Positions 1 through 6,009 of a stretch of DNA of 7,450 bases are shown in pieces; position 1 is the first letter of the stretch; each line of letters begins with the position of its first letter. The DNA is from CAZAGO01 sp964485045 (GTDB lineage Archaea > Nanobdellota > Nanobdellia > Pacearchaeales > GW2011-AR1). The stretch covers positions 1 to 7,450 of the forward strand of contig CAZAGO010000024.1 of the NCBI GenBank assembly GCA_964485045.1, read 5' to 3'. Made by a program: the position numbers and the translations under genes. The notes under the pieces were generated by a model. It searched no databases, had not been told where the DNA came from, and saw nothing but the letters and a program-made list of their open reading frames with translations.

Positions 1-13
1 GATATACAAAAAT

Positions 14-796
14 ATGAAAAAAATCGGAATAACAACTGATTCAGCTTCTGACTTAAAAGAAGAAATAATTAATAAATACAGTATAGGGATTGCAAAGTTT
101 CAGGTTGATTTGCAAAAAATAAAGGATATTCCGGGAAATATATTTGAAAAAATGAGAAGAGCTGAAAAAGAAGGAATTGACAGTGGAGTTAAGACATCTC
201 AGCCATCGATGGCTGAATACATCAACATGTTTAAAAAAGCGTTAGAAGACTTCGAAGAAGTTATACATGTTTCTATTTCTTCAAAAGTATTTTCTTTGAT
301 AGCCATCATCTGTCCTGCNNNNNNNNNNAGGAGCACAAGCTCTTTTAATCATTAAAATGATTGATGATATTGAAAAGCAGCTAAAGTCAGATGAAATTAT
401 CAATAACTTCAATAAAAGAGTTAAAGAGGCTTTTCTGTTTTTTATGTATGACAATCCAAAATGGCTTAAAAGTGGGGGAAGGTTTCCTTCTCTTGCAACC
501 CTAGGTCTCCAAAAAATTAGATCAATGAATATAGGGATTGTTATGAGAGTCAAAGGCGGAGTAATACGACCAATGGCAGTTAAAAAGAATATACAAGATC
601 TAGCCACTCCTTTATTTGATGAATTTAAGAAATTTACAAAAAATACACAAAGGACAATCCTAGTGAAGCAAATAAATTAGAAAAATTATTAGAGCCATTA
701 GAGAATGTAACCGTTTTATATTCTTCCGTAATGGATATTGTTTTAGGGTCACATGCGGGTCCAAACACATTATTAATAAATTTTATATATGAATAA
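14..796 (+). CDS. DegV family (FakB-like) fatty-acid-binding protein, copy 1, broken by assembly gap and frame change
   Basis: DegV/FakB proteins bind a fatty acid and hand it to the kinase FakA, which makes acyl-phosphate. The N-terminal part (14-318) begins MKKIGITTDSASDL and holds the family motif KTSQPS. Ten Ns follow at 319-328. The protein resumes in another frame from 330 (GAQALLII) and carries the motif DNPKWLKSGGR. Between about 629 and 660 the frame changes again, back to that of the N-terminus. It then reads DNPSEANKLEKLLEP, VTVLYSS and the conserved GSHAGP, ending at TAA 794-796. Compared with the neighbouring copy, roughly 25 residues are missing at the gap and about 7 codons at the frame change. 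The ISxGxSGTYNSA motif before the gap is also degenerate (ISSKVFSLIA). The end overlaps the next start by 8 nt (ATGAATAA). The family call is firm. Whether the gene is a true pseudogene or an assembly casualty cannot be decided here. Confidence 0.85.
319..328. other. Assembly gap (10 N) inside DegV copy 1
   Basis: This is a run of exactly ten Ns. Alignment of the two flanks to the intact second DegV protein suggests about 70-80 bases are really missing, so the length is a placeholder. The reading frame differs on the two sides. Confidence 0.95.
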
Positions 797-1664
797 AATA
801 AAAATAATATTAGATTCGGCGGCTTCGCTTCCAGAAAGTTTAATTAAAGAAAATAACATTGATATAGTGTATTTAAAAGTAATTTGGCCTGAAGAAGGCA
901 TTAATGGAAAGATAAAAAGTGGAGAGCTTTTTAAAAAAATGAGAAATACTCTTGCGGATACTTTTCCAAAGACATCTCAACCATCAGTTGGAGATTTCAA
1001 GAAAGCTTTTGAGGAAGCTTTTGAAGATCATGACGAAATTATTTGCATAACAATAAGTACAGGCATATCTGGAACATATAATTCTGCAATGCAAGCAATT
1101 AAATTTATGCCAAAGGAGAAGCAAGACAAGATAATAGTTATTGATTCATTTAATGTAGATTCGGGGGAGGGTTTTATTGCTTTAAAAGCTTGTGAGCTTA
1201 GAGAAAAGGGAATAAATTCAAAAGAAATTGCTTCTAATTTGGAAGAATTCAAAAAACATGTTTTTATCGCTGGCTTTCCTGGAGATCCAAAATGGATCGA
1301 GAAAAATGGAAGATTAAGTAAAACCGGAGCCAATTTAATAAGGAGGCTAGAAAAAATTAGCATCAGACCCCTTTTAACATTAAAAGATGGTAAGGTTAAG
1401 GTAACTTCGCTGAAATTTAAAGCAAAAGATAAAGCAGAATCTTTGTTAAATGAATTAAAAGGAAAAATTAAGAATGAGGAAGCAATGGTTGCAATAACCC
1501 ATGCCGACATGATGGAGGTGGCTCAAGACTTAAAGGCTAAACTAATAGAAAGTTGTCCTAATATAGAAGTTTTATTTATTGACGAAGTAAATCCTATTAT
1601 TGGATGTCATTTAGGTCCAGACAGTATTATTTGTAATTATTACTTAAAAAAATATGATGCCTAA
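789..1664 (+). CDS. DegV family (FakB-like) fatty-acid-binding protein, copy 2, intact
   Basis: This 291-residue protein is full length for the family (usually about 280-290). It has the DegV landmarks in order: KIIILDSAASLP-type N-terminal strand (residues 4-15), KTSQPS (61-66), ISTGISGTYNSA (89-100), VIDSFNVDSGEG (117-128), GDPKWIEKNGRLS (165-177) and IGCHLGP (271-277). Family knowledge: the two lobes enclose a fatty acid whose carboxylate is held by Ser/Thr residues, including those near SGTYNS. In the FakAB system the bound acid is phosphorylated by FakA. Inference: it supplies acyl-phosphate precursor to the PlsY enzymes encoded directly downstream. No Shine-Dalgarno precedes the ATG, which lies within the end of copy 1, so it is probably translated by coupling. 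Its C-terminus overlaps the next gene by 8 or 11 nt. Ligand specificity cannot be read from the sequence. Confidence 0.95.
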   Translation: MNKIKIILDSAASLPESLIKENNIDIVYLKVIWPEEGINGKIKSGELFKKMRNTLADTFPKTSQPSVGDFKKAFEEAFEDHDEIICITISTGISGTYNSAMQAIKFMPKEKQDKIIVIDSFNVDSGEGFIALKACELREKGINSKEIASNLEEFKKHVFIAGFPGDPKWIEKNGRLSKTGANLIRRLEKISIRPLLTLKDGKVKVTSLKFKAKDKAESLLNELKGKIKNEEAMVAITHADMMEVAQDLKAKLIESCPNIEVLFIDEVNPIIGCHLGPDSIICNYYLKKYDA

Positions 1665-2307
1665 CTATATTATAATTATTCTCCTCTCTTATTTAGTCGG
1701 ATCATTTCCAACAGCTTTATTTTTTAACAAGTTGGTTAATAAAATAGACCCAAGGGAAACAGGCTCTAAAAATTTAGGAGCGTTAAATACGCTTAGAATT
1801 ACAAGTAAGAAAAAAGGAAAGGTTATAGGGGCTTTGGGATTTTTGTTTGTATTTTTAGTGGATGCTTTTAAAGGAGCGTTTTCTATTTGGTTCGCGATGC
1901 AATTAATACCTGAAAATATTCTTTTGGCTGGAGTTTTAGCAGCGTTTTTTTCTATTTTAGGTCATAATTATTCAATCTTACTTAAATTCTCTGGAGGCAG
2001 AGGCGCTGCAACATTTTTAGGAATATTATTATTTTTAAACTGGAAAATGTTTTTCTTATGGCTTGCAATTGTTGTTTTATTTATGCTTGTTTTTGAACTA
2101 TTTATTCCAGTTAAAACAAAAGAAAGTATTTTTAAAAGCGCAATATCAGATCAAATTATTGGAAGGTTGTTTGGAGAAGCAGTTGCCATAATTCCATTTT
2201 ATTTTATAGAGCCATTAATTTTCTATGTATCTTTAGCATGCACACCTTTAATTGTGATAAGACATATTGACAGAATTAAAAAACAGGTTAAAGATTATAA
2301 AAAATGA
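1654..2307 (+). CDS. plsY: PlsY acyl-phosphate:glycerol-3-phosphate acyltransferase, copy 1
   Basis: PlsY is an integral membrane enzyme that transfers an acyl group from acyl-phosphate to position 1 of glycerol-3-phosphate, the first step of phosphatidic acid synthesis. This 217-residue protein is hydrophobic, with several membrane segments. It shows the family motifs: an N-terminal helix ending VGSFPTALFF (residues 15-24), GSKNLGALNT (37-46, canonical GSGNxGATN), DAFKG (70-74), GHNYSILLKFSGGRGAAT (103-120, canonical GHxFPxFLxFKGGKGVAT) and a C-terminal RH (203-204). The motif Ser, Asn and Gly residues are kept; an active enzyme is likely. Between helices, residues about 150-175 form an unusually long polar stretch. 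Two ATGs stand in tandem at 1654 and 1657. The second gives an 8-nt ATGCCTAA overlap that matches the upstream junction. The end shares ATGA with the next gene, so translation is coupled. Confidence 0.95.
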   Translation: MMPNYIIIILLSYLVGSFPTALFFNKLVNKIDPRETGSKNLGALNTLRITSKKKGKVIGALGFLFVFLVDAFKGAFSIWFAMQLIPENILLAGVLAAFFSILGHNYSILLKFSGGRGAATFLGILLFLNWKMFFLWLAIVVLFMLVFELFIPVKTKESIFKSAISDQIIGRLFGEAVAIIPFYFIEPLIFYVSLACTPLIVIRHIDRIKKQVKDYKK

Positions 2308-2921
2308 ACGAATACATAACCATCACAATTTTATTCATCGCATCATATATTTTAGGAGCAGTTCCTTTTGCCTATGTTTTTACAAAGCTATTTACTAAAA
2401 AAGACATAATGGAAATAGGCTGGAAAAAAGCTTCTTCCTCTAATGTNNNNNNNNNNTTTTGGTTTCACTTCACTTTTTTATTTGATGTTTTAAAAGGGTT
2501 TGCGGTTGTATATATTGCAAAAGAATTGGGATTATCTGTTTCTGTTCAGGCCATAGTAGGATTTTTAGCTGTTATTGGACACAATTGGTCCATATTTTTA
2601 AATTTTAAAGGCGGAAGAGGAATTGCTACTCTTTTAGGAGGATGTCTTGCCTTTAATCCAATCATTGGAGTAACTATATTGATTCCGGTTATTATTTCTG
2701 CTATATTATGGACTGCCTCAATTGGAACAATTATTGCGTATTTAACCGCTATGGCATGGGGGTATGCAATAGAAAATTACGGATTATTTCTTTTGTTCTT
2801 GCTATGTTTAATTCCTGTTGTTATAAAAAGACTATCCCCAGTAAATACCTTAAAAGGACATATTTTTAACCGAGTTGTATTTGACCAAGATAATGTGCCG
2901 CCTTTTAGAATTAAAAGGTAA
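2304..2921 (+). CDS. plsY: PlsY-like glycerol-3-phosphate acyltransferase, copy 2, interrupted by assembly gap
   Basis: This second PlsY-family membrane protein starts in the ATGA shared with copy 1. Motifs seen are ILGAVPFAYVFTKLF near the N-terminus (residues 17-30), IGWKKASSSN (38-47), FDVLKG after the gap, and GHNWSIFLNFKGGRGIATLLGG (starting at residue 92). The second motif is canonical. The first departs from GSGNxGATN: the Gly-Ser is Gly-Trp and the G-A-T is S-S-S, though the final Asn remains. Ten Ns (2447-2456) follow directly; compared with copy 1, about 11 residues are absent. The segment just after the gap (FWFHFT) looks poorly matched and may be mis-sequenced. The C-terminal 30 or so residues (after VIKRL) form a polar tail, FNRVVFDQDNVPPFRIKR, in place of the short RH-containing end of copy 1. 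It may have a distinct acyl preference or may be a non-equivalent paralogue. tRNA-Arg begins 5 nt after the stop. Confidence 0.9.
   Translation: MNEYITITILFIASYILGAVPFAYVFTKLFTKKDIMEIGWKKASSSNXXXXFWFHFTFLFDVLKGFAVVYIAKELGLSVSVQAIVGFLAVIGHNWSIFLNFKGGRGIATLLGGCLAFNPIIGVTILIPVIISAILWTASIGTIIAYLTAMAWGYAIENYGLFLLFLLCLIPVVIKRLSPVNTLKGHIFNRVVFDQDNVPPFRIKR
2447..2456. other. Assembly gap (10 N) inside plsY copy 2
   Basis: This is a second run of exactly ten Ns. Comparison with the first PlsY suggests the true missing segment is about 30-45 bases, covering the residues after the first conserved motif. The reading frame appears to continue across it, but since the gap length is arbitrary this is not informative. 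Confidence 0.95.
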
Positions 2922-2926
2922 TCATC

Positions 2927-3001
2927 GCCCCTGTAGCTTAATGGATAGAGTACTAGGTTTCGGCCCTAGTGGTGTGGGTTCGACTCCTGCCAGGGGCTCC
3001 A
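2927..3001 (+). tRNA. tRNA-Arg (anticodon UCG)
   Basis: A full cloverleaf can be drawn. The acceptor GCCCCTG pairs with CAGGGGC. The D-arm is GCTT/GAGT with loop AATGGATA. The anticodon stem CTAGG/CCTAG encloses loop TTTCGGC, giving anticodon TCG, which reads CGA. The variable region is TGGT, and the T-arm is GTGGG-TTCGACT-CCTGC. The CCA end is encoded (2999-3001). A20 in the D-loop and C35 agree with known bacterial arginine identity elements. The discriminator base is T, whereas A or G is usual for bacterial tRNA-Arg. The D- and T-stems contain several G-T pairs. It starts 5 nt after the plsY copy 2 stop, so it is probably processed from the same transcript. Confidence 0.96.
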
Positions 3002-3036
3002 TAAAAATATATATAAGTGTTTTTAACTCGGACCTC

Positions 3037-3065
3037 TTGATTTTTTTAATTTTTTGTTTTATATT
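3037..3065 (+). promoter_or_regulatory. Possible sigma-70 type promoter for the pilin-like gene
   Basis: TTGATT (3037-3042) and TATATT (3060-3065) are separated by exactly 17 bases. They lie in the only sizeable non-coding gap of this half (3002-3073). Transcription would start about 7 nt downstream, close to 3072, leaving almost no leader before the ATG at 3074. The region is very AT-rich, so chance matches are common. Confidence 0.35.
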
Positions 3066-3073
3066 GTATAACA

Positions 3074-3505
3074 ATGCCTTTGCTTAGTAATAAAAAACCA
3101 ATTTTATTTGTAGTAGGAACATTGATTCTGATTTTTATTGGTTCAATAGCATTTGCAGGACAAGAGTCTATTGTGCAATGCGGAAATCCAGGACAACCAT
3201 CTTGTCAAATCGCAGATGTATTTGAATTAATTAATAGGATATTAAAAGTTGTGTTTCCGATTATTAATGCAATTGCAATACTTTTTATAATTTGGGCAGG
3301 AATTAATATTATTTGGGCACAAGGTGATGATAAGAAAATAAAAGCAGGAAAAGATATTATTACAGCGGTTGCATTTGGAATTTTGATTATTTATGGGGCA
3401 AAGTTTTTAATAACAAGCTTTGTAGACGGATTTGGACTCAATGAAAAGTTTTTAGATCCGCTCAACAATGTAAAAGTTGAAGTTCCTGCAGATGAAGAAA
3501 ATTAA
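3074..3505 (+). CDS. Small TrbC/VirB2-type T4SS pilin-like membrane protein
   Basis: This 143-residue protein has the build of T4SS-type pilins. A basic start (KK at 7-8) and a hydrophobic stretch (9-26) end in AFA-G (26-29), a credible signal peptidase I site. A short periplasmic segment follows with two cysteines (Cys36 and Cys44, CGNPGQPSC), which may form a disulfide. Next come two membrane helices (about 57-83 and 95-117) joined by a polar turn, AQGDDKKIKAGK. An acidic tail completes it (VPADEEN). Families of this type are widespread as single genes in CPR bacteria, often without a full secretion system. Function is inferred only: a surface filament or membrane subunit. It has no neighbouring virB/tra genes here and sits between two tRNA genes. 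It probably has its own promoter, with no visible Shine-Dalgarno. Confidence 0.8.
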   Translation: MPLLSNKKPILFVVGTLILIFIGSIAFAGQESIVQCGNPGQPSCQIADVFELINRILKVVFPIINAIAILFIIWAGINIIWAQGDDKKIKAGKDIITAVAFGILIIYGAKFLITSFVDGFGLNEKFLDPLNNVKVEVPADEEN

Positions 3506-3578
3506 GCCCCGTTAGCTCAGTTGGTAGAGCAGGAAGCTCTTAACTTCAAGGTCGTGGGTTCAAGTCCCTCACGGGGCA
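3506..3578 (+). tRNA. tRNA-Lys (anticodon CUU)
   Basis: The acceptor GCCCCGT pairs with ACGGGGC and the discriminator is A. The D-arm is GCTC-AGTTGGTA-GAGC. The anticodon loop CTCTTAA gives anticodon CTT, which reads AAG. The variable region is AGGTC, and the T-arm is GTGGG-TTCAAGT-CCCTC. CCA is not encoded: the bases after the discriminator are CAT, so the CCA-adding enzyme must complete it, unlike the nearby tRNA-Arg. Two stem mismatches are visible, G27-A43 and T50-T64. The gene begins at the base immediately after the pilin stop codon. Confidence 0.95.
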
Positions 3579-3608
3579 CATAAAGAAAAAGTATAAATAA
3601 GACAACAT

Positions 3609-3869
3609 ATGTTAACAACAGAAGAAAAATTAGACATTATTAAAAAATACAATATTCACGAGACAGACACAGGGTCTGCTCATGTTCAGATCGCCCTTTT
3701 GACAGAAGAAATCAAAAGACTTTTAGAACACTTAAAAGAAAATAAAAAAGATAACCACTCAAGAAGAGGACTTCTCAAAATGGTTTCAAAAAGAAGAAAA
3801 CTTTTAAAGTATTTAGAAAGCAAGGACGAAAAAACATATAAGGAGATTGTAAAAAAACTAGGTCTATAA
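3609..3869 (+). CDS. rpsO: 30S ribosomal protein S15
   Basis: S15 is a primary 16S rRNA-binding protein of the small-subunit platform that contacts the central-domain three-way junction. This 86-residue protein is close to the usual 88-89. It shows the family signature: DTGSAHVQIALLTEEI (residues 20-35), HLKENKKDNHSRRGLL (41-56) and SKRRKLLKYL (60-69), ending KKLGL. The His, Asp and Ser known from E. coli S15 to contact rRNA are all present (41, 48, 51). The gene precedes pnp with a 25-nt spacer, the same order as the E. coli rpsO-pnp operon. No Shine-Dalgarno is visible before the ATG (AAGACAACAT). It follows tRNA-Lys by 30 nt, and no convincing promoter was found between them, so it may be read from upstream. 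Confidence 0.98.
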   Translation: MLTTEEKLDIIKKYNIHETDTGSAHVQIALLTEEIKRLLEHLKENKKDNHSRRGLLKMVSKRRKLLKYLESKDEKTYKEIVKKLGL

Positions 3870-3886
3870 TTTTAGGGACCTTTTTT
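3860..3886 (+). terminator. Weak hairpin with T-tract between rpsO and pnp (possible terminator or attenuator)
   Basis: AGGTC (3860-3864) and GACCT (3877-3881) can pair as a 5-bp stem around a 12-base AT-rich loop containing the rpsO stop codon. A run of six Ts follows directly (3881-3886). The shape is that of an intrinsic terminator, but the stem is short. Partial termination or an RNA-processing site between S15 and PNPase is possible. Confidence 0.35.
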
Positions 3887-3894
3887 AAACTTTT

Positions 3895-6009
3895 ATGAAA
3901 AGCAAAGATTTTGATATTGAAATTAATAATAAACCACTTACAGTGACTGTTAATGATTTTGCAGAAAGGGCAAATGGCTCTGTTTTTGTAAGGTTTGGAG
4001 AAACTACAGTTTTAGCCACAGCTGTAATGGGTGAAAACGATGTTGATGGGATTGATTATTTTCCTTTAAGCGTAAATTACGAAGAAAAGTTTTATGCAGG
4101 AGGCAAGATTTTTGGTTCAAGATTTACAAGAAGAGAAGGAAAACCATCAGATGAATCTGTTTTAACCTCTAGATTAATTGATAGAACCTTAAGACCTTTA
4201 TTTGATAAAGATATTAAGAAAGAAGTAAGTATTACGGTAACACTTTTATCATGGGACGGAGAAACAGATCCAGCAATAATTGGCATTTTTGCAGCTTCTC
4301 TTGCTCTTTTAATATCAGATATTCCTTGGAATGGACCAGTTGCTGGAGCAAGAATTGGTGGAACAGAAGATAATTTAATTGCTTTTCCTAATTATAATCA
4401 AAAGAATGGAATTGATTTAATTGTGTCAGGATTAAAAGATAAAGATAACTCTGTTATCTTCAATATGTTTGAGGCACAATTATTTGAAAAAAATGAAGAC
4501 GTAATTTTAAAATCAGTTGCTTTTGCAAAAGGTTTTATTGAAAAATTAATAGACTTTCAATTAAAAATTCAAAAAGAAGTAGGAAAGGAAAAGAAAGTAT
4601 TAAAACAAAAAGAGGCTAACCCTCAAGTTGAGAAAGATATATTAGATAATTTTGGATCAAGATTTGAAAACGAACTAGACAATCATGATTTATTTAGCGA
4701 CATTAAAGCTTTTCTTAAGGAAAAATATGAGGACTCTTCAATGGTTAATTATGGAATGAACTTTACCGAGAGCGTTTTAGAAAAAACTCTTCATACCATT
4801 GTTCTAGAAAAAGACAAAAGACCAGACAATAGAAAGTTGGATGAAATTAGAAACTTGCATGCAAATATCAGTTATTTGCCAAGAGTTCATGGATCAGGAG
4901 TATTTGAAAGAGGACAAACAAAAGCTTTATCAGTTTTAACATTAGGAGGGCCTGGAGAAGAAAAGATACTTGAAGGAGTTGAATTTGATGGAAAGAAAAG
5001 GTTTATGCATCATTACAACTTTCCTCCTTTTTCAGTAGGGGATCCAAGACCTAGTAGAGGCCCTGGAAGAAGAGAAATTGGACACGGAAGATTAGGAGAG
5101 AAAGCTTTAGAACCTGTTATTCCAGATGTAGAAAGATTTCCTTATACAATAAGAGTTGTTTCTGAAGTGTTGTCTTCTAATGGGTCATCTTCAATGGCAT
5201 CTACCTGTGCAGCTTGTTTAGCTCTAATGGATGGTGGAGTGCCTATTAAAAACATGGTTTCTGGAATTGCCATGGGAATTATTGTTGAGTTAGATGAAAC
5301 TAAACCTATTAAAGATAGAAAATACAAAATATTAACTGATATTCAAGGATCAGAAGACCACTACGGAGATATGGATTTTAAAGTTGCGGGAACAGATAAA
5401 GGTGTAACTGCTCTTCAAATGGATGTTAAGTTTGACGGAATTACAGAAGAAATGCTTAAAGAGGGTCTTGAAAGAGCCAAATTAGCACGAAGTCAGATTT
5501 TAGGAGTAATGAGAGAAGTTATTAAAGAACCTAGAGCTGATTTATCTCCATATGCTCCGAGAGTAGAAATGATTACTATTAATCCTGAAAAAATAGGGGA
5601 TGTTATTGGGCCTCAAGGAAAGATGATAAACAAGATCATTGAGGAATGCGACGTTGAGATTGAAATCGAAGATGATGGAAAAGTATACATTACTTCAAAA
5701 AGTAAAGAAGGCATGCAAAAAGCTATTGAATGGATAGAAAGTTTAACCGAGGAAGTAGAAGTAGGCAAAATATATACAGGTATAGTTAAAAAGATTTTAG
5801 ATTTTGGAGCCATAGTAGAGATACTTCCAGGAGAGGAAGGAATGATCCATATTTCTGAACTAGACAACAAAAGAGTTGCAAAAGTTACAGATATTGTTAA
5901 AATAGGAGATAAGGTTAATGTAAAAGTAATTTCTCTAGGAGATCAAGGAAAAATTAGCCTTTCACTTAAACAAGCAAAAAATGGACAATCCTCAAACAAC
6001 TCAAACTGA
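3895..6009 (+). CDS. pnp: Polyribonucleotide nucleotidyltransferase (PNPase)
   Basis: PNPase degrades RNA 3' to 5' by phosphorolysis, releasing nucleoside diphosphates, and can run in reverse. At 704 residues it is near the usual bacterial length of about 700-710. Domains in order are the first RNase PH core (about 10-145, with RNA-contacting FTRR at 77-80), the helical linker domain (about 240-305), the second, catalytic RNase PH core (about 315-550), KH (about 557-615, loop IGPQGK at 571-576) and S1 (about 622-693). The second core keeps GRR (391-393), the phosphate-binding Ser run at 431-433, and metal/catalytic residues Asp488, Asp494 and Lys496 in EDHYGDMDFK, matching E. coli Asp486, Asp492 and Lys494. 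It should be an active trimeric enzyme. It lies 25 nt downstream of rpsO. Its final 29 nt overlap the next gene in another frame, giving a short polar Asn/Ser-rich tail. Confidence 0.99.
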   Translation: MKSKDFDIEINNKPLTVTVNDFAERANGSVFVRFGETTVLATAVMGENDVDGIDYFPLSVNYEEKFYAGGKIFGSRFTRREGKPSDESVLTSRLIDRTLRPLFDKDIKKEVSITVTLLSWDGETDPAIIGIFAASLALLISDIPWNGPVAGARIGGTEDNLIAFPNYNQKNGIDLIVSGLKDKDNSVIFNMFEAQLFEKNEDVILKSVAFAKGFIEKLIDFQLKIQKEVGKEKKVLKQKEANPQVEKDILDNFGSRFENELDNHDLFSDIKAFLKEKYEDSSMVNYGMNFTESVLEKTLHTIVLEKDKRPDNRKLDEIRNLHANISYLPRVHGSGVFERGQTKALSVLTLGGPGEEKILEGVEFDGKKRFMHHYNFPPFSVGDPRPSRGPGRREIGHGRLGEKALEPVIPDVERFPYTIRVVSEVLSSNGSSSMASTCAACLALMDGGVPIKNMVSGIAMGIIVELDETKPIKDRKYKILTDIQGSEDHYGDMDFKVAGTDKGVTALQMDVKFDGITEEMLKEGLERAKLARSQILGVMREVIKEPRADLSPYAPRVEMITINPEKIGDVIGPQGKMINKIIEECDVEIEIEDDGKVYITSKSKEGMQKAIEWIESLTEEVEVGKIYTGIVKKILDFGAIVEILPGEEGMIHISELDNKRVAKVTDIVKIGDKVNVKVISLGDQGKISLSLKQAKNGQSSNNSN

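Noticed and set aside
629..660. Programmed frameshift in DegV copy 1
   Set aside because: No clear slippery heptamer with a downstream structure was seen, and about 7 codons are missing as well, so a deletion or assembly error fits better.
281..1510. Minus-strand open frames opposite the DegV genes (281-607 and 1028-1510)
   Set aside because: They are antisense to clear DegV coding sequence, are Ser/Ile/Leu/Phe-rich as expected from reversed Lys/Glu codons, and one spans the N gap.
2875..3087. 70-codon open frame across the plsY2 end, tRNA-Arg and the following spacer
   Set aside because: It overlaps a complete tRNA and the end of a recognised gene in another frame, with no family features.
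3592..3597. TATAAA as a -10 box for rpsO
   Set aside because: No plausible -35 lies 16-18 bases upstream (that position is inside the tRNA-Lys 3' end), and such AT words are frequent here.
4092..5870. Three short minus-strand open frames opposite pnp
   Set aside because: They lie antisense to a fully conserved PNPase and have no recognisable motifs.
2305..6009. Recoding of UGA as Gly or Trp (as in some CPR or Mycoplasma-like genomes)
   Set aside because: TGA appears only as a terminal codon (plsY copy 1, pnp) and never inside the intact conserved genes. Gly uses GGN and Trp uses TGG.
5760..6009. S1 domain as a separate gene
   Set aside because: It is continuous and in frame with the KH domain of PNPase, the normal architecture.
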